From Candidatus Saccharimonadota bacterium (GTDB lineage: Bacteria; Patescibacteriota; Saccharimonadia; Saccharimonadales; Saccharimonadaceae), in assembly GCA_027451185.1 (NCBI GenBank), contig DAIDJW010000032.1, positions 1 to 7,023 on the forward strand: a DNA stretch of 7,023 bases. The letters are read 5' to 3'. The notes beneath the pieces were generated by a model. It searched no databases, had not been told where the DNA came from, and saw only the letters and a program-made list of their open reading frames with translations. Made by a program: the position numbers and the translations under genes. This document shows, in pieces, positions 1 through 4,781 of this stretch (its first letter is position 1; each line of letters starts with the position of its first letter).

Positions 1-314
1 CTCGCTGGATTGTTGTTAATGTGTCCCTGGTAGATGTATCCACTTCCAACTGCGCCTCCTGACCAGTTGCTTGGTACGGATAGGACGTTGGCGGCAATCG
101 TCATCCACTCAGCATCTGTAATCAAATGACAGCCAGCACAGGCGGCTTGAGATTGCGATATAGCTTGGGTTTGGCTAATATTCACCCACGGCACACCGGC
201 CGCAGTGGACACTGCGTTGCCGTTGCCGTCATTTTTGGCTTCATATTTCATGACACAAAAACCGATCGTACCAAACCGCGCATCGCCAGGCACAGGAATA
301 AAGCCGGTTGGACA
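1..314 (-). repeat. Tandem FGE-like domain, copy 2 (partial)
   Basis: This is the second copy of the repeat, about 105 codons, cut by the window edge. It matches copy 1 closely at protein level: VMKYEAKN, AAG-PWVNISQ, AEWMT-AANVL and PSNWSGGAVGSG are shared, with substitutions between them and one extra residue before the CxxCH motif. The GNxWEW and GFRV parts expected for a full domain should lie off window. High similarity between copies suggests an internal duplication. Confidence 0.8.
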
Positions 315-1514
315 GCTGGTGGGCTGGGCGAACTGTTCGGGTTGCCCGTCGATGCTTTTGGCAACTCGAAAACCAACGTTGGGGTTTGTGAAGGTTGGTG
401 GCGCGCATGCATAAAGCGACAACACGCCGTCATAAGATGGTACGATGTCCATGTAAGAGCTACCGCGCAAATATCCCTCAGTTGTCGTTGAGCCATAGTT
501 ACTACAGATAGTGCCAATGCTCTGTGCCGAAGTCCATGATGCGGCCTGAGGTGAGATGGCGCTAGGACGGCTCAGTGCCGGAAAGCCGTTCCATAACATA
601 CTAGTATTGTTCCACTCCTTCCAGTTGTTGCTAACTTCTCCGCTTAGGCCTGGCGACTGACCAGCGCCAATTGTTGCGTTGGTCCACTCCCATGCATTAC
701 CCGAAAGGTCCCAGATAATCTCTCCGTTGTTAAGCGTGAGCGTTCGCCGTTGGTTGCCGCCAGTATTAGTTTCGCCGTAGTAACCTTGCGTATCGTCGCT
801 TGAGGCCGCTAAGGCGCTAGCTGGGGCATTGTCCGTATGCCCCACATACATGGCGCCCGAGCCAACCGCGCCGCCGCTCCAGTTACTGGGCACGTATAAA
901 ACGTTGGCGGCAACGGTCATCCACTCGGCCTCGGACATTAGGTGGCAGCTTGGGCAGGCAGCCGCGGCGGCCGTGATGGCGTCATTCTGAGATATATTGA
1001 CCCACGGCGTGCCGGCGGCTTGACTGATGGCTTGGCCGTTGACATTCTTGGCCTCGTATTTCATGACGCAGAAAGTTGGCGTGTCAAAGCGGCTATCGCC
1101 CGGCACTAAGACGTAGCCAGCACCGCAAGCGTCCGGGGCGTAGCTCCAGGCGCTATAGGCCAGCTGCACCTGGGGATTATTATATTGAATTAGAACGTCA
1201 ATCTTTGATAGAGCCGAGATGGTGCTCGACTTGGGGCACGACACTGTCACCGAGATAGTCACATTAGTCAAACCGGTAACGGTGATAGGCGAGTTGACTA
1301 GTGGCGTACTGGCCACGCAGGGTGAAGGAACTGACGTGCGATAACGCTCCAGATAATCCTGGGCAGTATTCTGGGCAATGGTTTGAGATCTGGTTTGTCC
1401 GTCGACACGTAGCACCACGGTATACAACTGAAAGCCGGCAATCACAAAGATGGCGGCCACGATAAGGGTTACTAGAAGCTCTATGATAGTGAAACCGTCT
1501 TGTCGTTTGGGCAT
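1..1514 (-). CDS. Prepilin-type surface protein with tandem FGE/SUMF1-like domains (C-terminus off window)
   Basis: I translated the minus strand by hand: it is open from an ATG at 1514 to the left edge, 504 codons with no stop. The N-terminus, MPKRQDGFTIIELLV, is a type III/IV prepilin signal: short basic leader, Gly7 before the cleavage point, Phe8, Glu at mature position 5, then a hydrophobic helix to about residue 32. A pilin-like spacer follows to about residue 129. From Cys130 an FGE-sulfatase/SUMF1-like domain runs to about residue 390: FCVMKYEAKN (148-157), EAEW (195-198), GNAWEW (272-277), RGSSY (350-354) and terminal GFRV (381-384). A second copy starts at Cys401, with FCVMKYEAKN at 419-428, and is cut by the edge. 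The fold is expected to be C-type-lectin-like. The Cys pair of true formylglycine-generating enzymes is not seen after RGSSY, so an adhesive or binding role is more likely than catalysis. I infer display on a type IV pilus or the cell surface. Family assignment is fairly sure; the ligand is unknown. Confidence 0.85.
   Translation of the reverse strand, partial: MPKRQDGFTIIELLVTLIVAAIFVIAGFQLYTVVLRVDGQTRSQTIAQNTAQDYLERYRTSVPSPCVASTPLVNSPITVTGLTNVTISVTVSCPKSSTISALSKIDVLIQYNNPQVQLAYSAWSYAPDACGAGYVLVPGDSRFDTPTFCVMKYEAKNVNGQAISQAAGTPWVNISQNDAITAAAAACPSCHLMSEAEWMTVAANVLYVPSNWSGGAVGSGAMYVGHTDNAPASALAASSDDTQGYYGETNTGGNQRRTLTLNNGEIIWDLSGNAWEWTNATIGAGQSPGLSGEVSNNWKEWNNTSMLWNGFPALSRPSAISPQAASWTSAQSIGTICSNYGSTTTEGYLRGSSYMDIVPSYDGVLSLYACAPPTFTNPNVGFRVAKSIDGQPEQFAQPTSCPTGFIPVPGDARFGTIGFCVMKYEAKNDGNGNAVSTAAGVPWVNISQTQAISQSQAACAGCHLITDAEWMTIAANVLSVPSNWSGGAVGSGYIYQGHINNNPA
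315..1127 (-). repeat. Tandem FGE-like domain, copy 1 (813-nt repeat unit)
   Basis: This is the first copy of a coding repeat inside the prepilin-type gene, running from Cys130 to just before Cys401. The anchors FCVMKYEAKN, PWVNISQ, CxxCHL, AEWMT, AANVL and PSNWSGGAVGSG recur 271-272 residues later in the same order. This copy is complete, ending in GFRVAKS plus a linker. The period (271 codons) is read directly from anchor positions; overall nucleotide identity was not computed. Confidence 0.85.
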
Positions 1515-1520
1515 AGTAGG

Positions 1521-1529
1521 ATTATAGCA
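1521..1529 (-). promoter_or_regulatory. Extended -10 promoter of the prepilin-type gene
   Basis: On the minus strand the sequence reads TGC-TATAAT, a perfect -10 hexamer with an extended -10 TG. Only 6 nt (CCTACT) separate it from the ATG at 1514, so transcription should begin at or next to the start codon. No Shine-Dalgarno sequence fits in that gap. A weak -35 candidate (ATTACA on the minus strand, plus positions 1545-1550) lies 15 nt beyond the TG, 18 nt from the hexamer. Confidence 0.6.
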
Positions 1530-1589
1530 TCATAAGCGTAAGCGTGTAATAGAGCTATAACAAATATAGCAACGCTTCAAAATGTGGCG

Positions 1590-1595
1590 TATAGT
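1590..1595 (+). promoter_or_regulatory. Candidate -10 box of zwf (leaderless arrangement)
   Basis: TATAGT lies 7 nt before the ATG at 1603. This would place the transcription start at the start codon, as for other genes in this window. No good -35 was found. Other AT-rich hexamers nearby (TATAAC at 1556-1561) would serve a longer leader, so this call rests mainly on the recurring spacing. Confidence 0.4.
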
Positions 1596-1602
1596 AATAG
1601 AT

Positions 1603-2790
1603 ATGAGTACAAAATTAGTGGTTTTTGGTCTGACTGGAGACCTCAGTCGGCGTAAGCTTTTGCCGGCCCTGAAGCACATATTCGCGACCGGTGATTACGA
1701 TGATTTGTCGGTTATCGGCGTGTCGCGCCGTGAAGTTGATCTTAAGCAGTTGTTGGTCTCGTCGTTAGGTAGTGATGCCCTAGCAAACAGATTTAGTTAC
1801 ATAACAATGGACCTGGCCCAGCTGCCAGATTACTATCGCCTTAGGGATAGTCTAGCGCTGTCCGACGATGACCAGGTGATGATTTATCTATCGGTGCCGC
1901 CTAGTGCCTCGGCCGATATTGTTGATTTTCTAGGTCAAGCCGGACTTAATACGCCAAACGTCAAGCTGCTGTTTGAAAAGCCGTTTGGGTTTGACTATGC
2001 TTCGGCTAGTGATTTTTTGACTCGCACCGCTCAATATTTCACCGAAGAGCAGCTTTATCGTATTGATCACTATATGGCCAAAGAGATCGCCTCGCGATTA
2101 GTTTCCCTCAGGCAGTCAGCCGAGAATCATCATCACAGCTGGGGTGGCCATTCGATTAGCGCTGTTGAAGTGTTAGCCACTGAGTCAATTGGGGTTGAGG
2201 ATAGGGTGGTGTTCTACGAGCAAACCGGGGCCTTGCGTGATTTTATCCAGGGCCACTTAATGGAGTTGCTGTCGTTGGTTCTAATGCCAGTCCCGGCGGG
2301 GTTTGATCAGAAGAACTTAGCCGACTATCGTCTGCAGGCGCTTAATCAATTAGAGGCCGCAGCGCCACAGGCGACCGTCCGCGGCCAATACGAGGGCTAT
2401 CAAGCGATCGTCGGCAACCCGGGTAGTAAAGTCGAAACTTTTGCCAGCGTGAGCTTGACTAGCGCCGACCCAAACTGGCGCGGAGTACAGCTACGCCTAA
2501 CAACCGGTAAGGCGCTTGACCACAAACTGTCCGCCGTCGTTATTCACTATAAAGATGGTAACTATGAAGTTTTTGACGAAGATAAGATTATTGTTGATGG
2601 CCGTAAACTTGATGCTTACGAGCGGGTTTTACTACAGGCGATTGCTGGTCGTAAGACAATCTTTACGACCGGTGATGAGGTTTTGCGCTCCTGGCAATTA
2701 TTGGCGCCCGTTCAAGAGGCTTGGGCAATGGACGCGGTTCCGTTGAAAACCTACACTCAGGGATCGAGCGTCGAGTCGATACTGGAATAG
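1603..2790 (+). CDS. zwf: Glucose-6-phosphate dehydrogenase, compact form
   Basis: It should oxidise glucose-6-phosphate to 6-phosphogluconolactone with NAD(P)+, the entry step of the oxidative pentose phosphate pathway in the cytoplasm. The chosen start gives 395 residues beginning MSTKLVVFGLTGDLSRRK. Numbered from it, the dinucleotide-binding GLTGDLSRRK is at 9-18, EKPFG at 125-129, the substrate/active-site signature RIDHYMAKE at 153-161 (family form RIDHYLGKE), GALRD at 209-213 followed by the catalytic His in QGHLMELL (His218), and RLTTGK at 298-303. Arg pairs after strand 2 (GVSRRE) suggest NADP. Bacterial G6PDHs are usually about 480-510 residues. This one is about 100 shorter, with shortened N-terminal connecting segments and a much reduced stretch between the RLTTGK region and YERVLL. 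All residues I could place are kept, so it is probably functional. An upstream ATG at 1582 would add seven residues but has no SD and family members begin nearer VVFGxTGDL. It diverges from the prepilin gene. Confidence 0.88.
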   Translation: MSTKLVVFGLTGDLSRRKLLPALKHIFATGDYDDLSVIGVSRREVDLKQLLVSSLGSDALANRFSYITMDLAQLPDYYRLRDSLALSDDDQVMIYLSVPPSASADIVDFLGQAGLNTPNVKLLFEKPFGFDYASASDFLTRTAQYFTEEQLYRIDHYMAKEIASRLVSLRQSAENHHHSWGGHSISAVEVLATESIGVEDRVVFYEQTGALRDFIQGHLMELLSLVLMPVPAGFDQKNLADYRLQALNQLEAAAPQATVRGQYEGYQAIVGNPGSKVETFASVSLTSADPNWRGVQLRLTTGKALDHKLSAVVIHYKDGNYEVFDEDKIIVDGRKLDAYERVLLQAIAGRKTIFTTGDEVLRSWQLLAPVQEAWAMDAVPLKTYTQGSSVESILE

Positions 2791-2813
2791 CTTCATACAG
2801 GTAGCGTCAAATA

Positions 2814-2844
2814 AACAACATTAGGCACTATATATAGCGTTGTT
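2814..2844. repeat. Inverted repeat with palindromic core between zwf and pyrG
   Basis: AACAAC (2814-2819) is complementary to GTTGTT (2839-2844). Between them lies the perfect 10-base palindrome CTATATATAG (2828-2837), off centre. It begins 23 nt after the zwf stop and ends 11 nt before the extended -10 box of pyrG, so it could be a weak hairpin or a protein site near the pyrG -35 region. There is no GC-rich stem or T-tract, so it is not a standard intrinsic terminator. Confidence 0.35.
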
Positions 2845-2855
2845 GTGACTGATGG

Positions 2856-2864
2856 TGCTACAAT
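2856..2864 (+). promoter_or_regulatory. Extended -10 promoter of pyrG
   Basis: TGC-TACAAT is an extended -10 element 8 nt before the ATG at 2873. It predicts a start of transcription at about 2871-2873. That makes initiation at 2873 leaderless, or gives about an 18-nt leader if translation begins at 2891. No convincing -35 lies 16-18 nt upstream. Confidence 0.55.
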
Positions 2865-2872
2865 GAGGTTCC

Positions 2873-4486
2873 ATGGGGGTGAAGGTAGCCATGGATAAAA
2901 AACAAAAATTTATATTTGTAACTGGAGGTGTTCTATCGGGCGTCGGCAAGGGTATAACCGCCGCCAGTATCGGTGCCGTCTTGCAGGCCAAGGGCCTCGC
3001 CGTCTCCATTCAAAAGTGTGACCCGTATCTCAATGTCGATGCGGGCCTTTTGAATCCCAAGGAGCACGGCGAATGTTTTGTGACCCGCGACGGGGCCGAA
3101 ACTGATTTGGATCTAGGCCATTACGAGCGCTTTTTAGATATTGAATTGAATCGCGATAACATTACGCTGTCTGGAAGGTTGTTGCGCCAGCTAATTGAAG
3201 ATGAACGGGCTGGTAAATTTGGCGGCCACACCGTGCAACTAATTCCGCATCTGACTAATGCCATTCAGGATGCCATTAGTTTGGCCGCCGACGGCAGCGA
3301 GGTACATATTGTTGAAATTGGCGGTACGGTTGGTGACTACGAAGGTCTGAGTTTTATTGAGGCGATTCGTGAATTTTCGTCGCGGGTGGGCCGCGAAAAC
3401 TGTATGTATGTGCACGTGGTCTACGTACCGTTTATTGGCACCAGTAAGGAATTTAAGACTAAACCGGCTCAAAACGCCTTAAACGATTTACGCGGCTTTG
3501 GGATTGTACCCGATTGCGTGGTAGTGCGAACCGATGACCCGGCGCCGGGTAATATCGCTGCAAAAATCGCTTTGTTTAGCGGCGTGCCGGAGTCGGCCGT
3601 TATCTTATTGCCGAACGCCAGCTCGGTCTACCAGGTGCCGCTGACGATTGCCGCCAGCGGTATTAATACTGTTCTTGAAAGGTTTACGGGCAATCACAAA
3701 AAGCCAAACCTTGCCAAGTGGGAAAAATTGGTCGAGAAACAGTCGCTAACACCGGTCAAAAAAGTACGTGTCGGTATGGTGGCGAAGTACATGGACAATG
3801 AAGACACTTATATATCGGTGATTGAAGCCCTTAAGGCTGCTGCTTGGCAAGAGGCCGTACAACTAGACATGGTCTGGGTAAACGCCGAAGAGGCGTGCGA
3901 TAATGATTTTCAAGCAGTTGATGCGTTGCTGGTGCCGGGCGGCTTTGGCCCTCGGGGGATTGAGGGCAAGGTTGCCGCCGCTACCTACGCGCTTGAGCAC
4001 AATCTGCCGTACCTGGGGCTATGTTTGGGCCTGCAGGTGGCGGTTATTGCGGCAGCGCGTCGGGCCGGACTGGCTGATGCTAACTCGACCGAGTTTGCAC
4101 CTGGGGCGAAAAATAACGTCGTTTATATCATGGACGACCAACGAGGCAAGGAGTCGACCGGTGGTACTATGCGCCTAGGTGACTACCCAGCTAAGTTAAT
4201 TCAGGGGTCGAAGACGGCGGCGCTTTATGACGCTATCGAAGTCGTCGAACGCCACCGACATCGCTACGAAGTTAACCAAAAGTTTGCCGCAGCCATTAAA
4301 AAAGGCGGCCTTGAGTTTAGCGGTACATCGCCCGATGGAAAATTAATTGAGTATATCGAGGCGCCAGCCAACGACTATTTTGTCGCTACTCAGGCCCATC
4401 CAGAATTTCGTTCACGTCCGAATCGCCCACATCCGTTATTTAGCGGTTTTATTAAAGCCGCCGCCCAACACCCACCAACTGTCTAG
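2873..4486 (+). CDS. pyrG: CTP synthase (glutamine-hydrolysing)
   Basis: It converts UTP to CTP using ATP and ammonia released from glutamine, the last step of pyrimidine nucleotide synthesis. Both halves are complete in 537 residues, a normal family length. The N-terminal synthetase domain shows the P-loop-like GGVLSGVGKGI (18-28), PYLNVDAG (51-58), the near-invariant DGAETDLDLGHYERF (73-87), EIGGTVGD (148-155) and the UTP-site KTKP (195-198). The C-terminal class I glutamine amidotransferase domain has the oxyanion strand PGGFGPRG (355-362), the nucleophile Cys384 in GLCLGLQ, and His509/Glu511 in QAHPEF. The whole catalytic triad is therefore present. The start is uncertain: ATG 2873 sits 8 nt after an extended -10 box, while ATG 2891, giving 531 residues starting MDKKQKFIFVTGG, has a GAAGG five nt upstream. 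Both begin close to the conserved core. The stop is TAG. It follows zwf after 82 nt but seems to have its own promoter. Confidence 0.96.
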   Translation: MGVKVAMDKKQKFIFVTGGVLSGVGKGITAASIGAVLQAKGLAVSIQKCDPYLNVDAGLLNPKEHGECFVTRDGAETDLDLGHYERFLDIELNRDNITLSGRLLRQLIEDERAGKFGGHTVQLIPHLTNAIQDAISLAADGSEVHIVEIGGTVGDYEGLSFIEAIREFSSRVGRENCMYVHVVYVPFIGTSKEFKTKPAQNALNDLRGFGIVPDCVVVRTDDPAPGNIAAKIALFSGVPESAVILLPNASSVYQVPLTIAASGINTVLERFTGNHKKPNLAKWEKLVEKQSLTPVKKVRVGMVAKYMDNEDTYISVIEALKAAAWQEAVQLDMVWVNAEEACDNDFQAVDALLVPGGFGPRGIEGKVAAATYALEHNLPYLGLCLGLQVAVIAAARRAGLADANSTEFAPGAKNNVVYIMDDQRGKESTGGTMRLGDYPAKLIQGSKTAALYDAIEVVERHRHRYEVNQKFAAAIKKGGLEFSGTSPDGKLIEYIEAPANDYFVATQAHPEFRSRPNRPHPLFSGFIKAAAQHPPTV

Positions 4487-4490
4487 ATGG

Positions 4491-4519
4491 TTGACTTTTA
4501 TAACCATAAGTGTTACAGT
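4491..4519 (+). promoter_or_regulatory. Promoter of the small acidic protein gene
   Basis: TTGACT (4491-4496) and TACAGT (4514-4519) are 17 nt apart, with an extended -10 TG at 4511-4512. This is the best complete -35/-10 pair in the window. The predicted start is near 4526, giving a leader of about 17 nt rich in A. The -35 begins only 4 nt after the pyrG stop. A second AT-rich hexamer, TATAAA (4525-4530), has no matching -35. Confidence 0.6.
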
Positions 4520-4530
4520 TGGGTTATAAA
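4497..4530. repeat. Perfect 9-bp inverted repeat spanning the promoter (operator candidate)
   Basis: TTTATAACC (4497-4505) and GGTTATAAA (4522-4530) are exact reverse complements separated by 16 nt. The left arm abuts the -35 hexamer and the right arm covers the predicted transcription start, so the arms bracket the -10 box. The geometry fits a dimeric repressor site. As RNA it would be an AT-rich stem with no T-tract after it, so it is a poor terminator for pyrG, though some role in ending the pyrG mRNA cannot be excluded. Confidence 0.5.
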
Positions 4531-4543
4531 TTAAAAAACAAAT

Positions 4544-4744
4544 ATGCCTGAAGAAAATATCGATCAAAACACCGATCAAGAAGCTAATAACCCTCAGCTT
4601 AATATGTTTGGCGAAACCCACACCGACGATTTGCAGGTGCTCGATTATTTACTGCGTAACATTAAGGGTCTTAGCCCGGTGGCGGGTGAGCCTATCGACG
4701 GCGTGCCGGGCGTCGATGACGTTATCGATGCTATGAATTCTTAG
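4544..4744 (+). CDS. Small acidic protein of unknown function (66 residues)
   Basis: I do not recognise this protein. It is 66 residues, strongly acidic (14 Asp/Glu against one Arg and one Lys by my count), with no cysteine, no signal peptide and no membrane segment. The first 18 residues are polar, rich in Asn, Gln, Asp and Glu, and probably disordered. Residues 28-41 (DDLQVLDYLLRNIK) could form an amphipathic helix, and the tail is Gly/Pro/Asp rich with the near-repeats PIDGVPG and VDDVIDAMNS. Reasons to think it is a real gene: it fills the gap between pyrG and argS, has its own good promoter, its codons resemble those of its neighbours, and it ends in TAG as they do. There is no Shine-Dalgarno sequence before the ATG, only an A-rich leader. 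It could be a small regulator or an adaptor, but nothing in the sequence decides this. Confidence 0.7.
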   Translation: MPEENIDQNTDQEANNPQLNMFGETHTDDLQVLDYLLRNIKGLSPVAGEPIDGVPGVDDVIDAMNS

Positions 4745-4768
4745 CTACCACCGCGCTATCTGTTGATA

Positions 4769-4774
4769 TATAAT
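4769..4774 (+). promoter_or_regulatory. -10 box of argS (leaderless arrangement)
   Basis: A perfect TATAAT lies 7 nt before the argS ATG at 4782, so the predicted mRNA begins at or one base before the start codon. No SD sequence is present. No -35 match was found at 16-19 nt upstream. Confidence 0.6.
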
Positions 4775-4781
4775 GTAGTCA

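Noticed and set aside
126..517. Overlapping open frames on both strands here (121, 69 and 89 residues)
   Set aside because: They are shadows of the minus-strand prepilin/FGE-like gene, whose own frame gives clear repeated motifs through this stretch.
126..956. Prepilin-type protein as a c-type cytochrome because of CxxCH
   Set aside because: The motifs sit inside an FGE-like domain, with no cytochrome fold features or axial-ligand pattern recognised; kept only as an oddity.
1076..1258. A 60-residue plus-strand open frame
   Set aside because: It lies opposite the prepilin-type gene, is arginine-rich and low in recognisable sequence, and has no promoter or SD.
2791..2872. Intrinsic terminator after zwf
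   Set aside because: No GC-rich stem followed by a T-run; only AT-rich inverted repeats were found.
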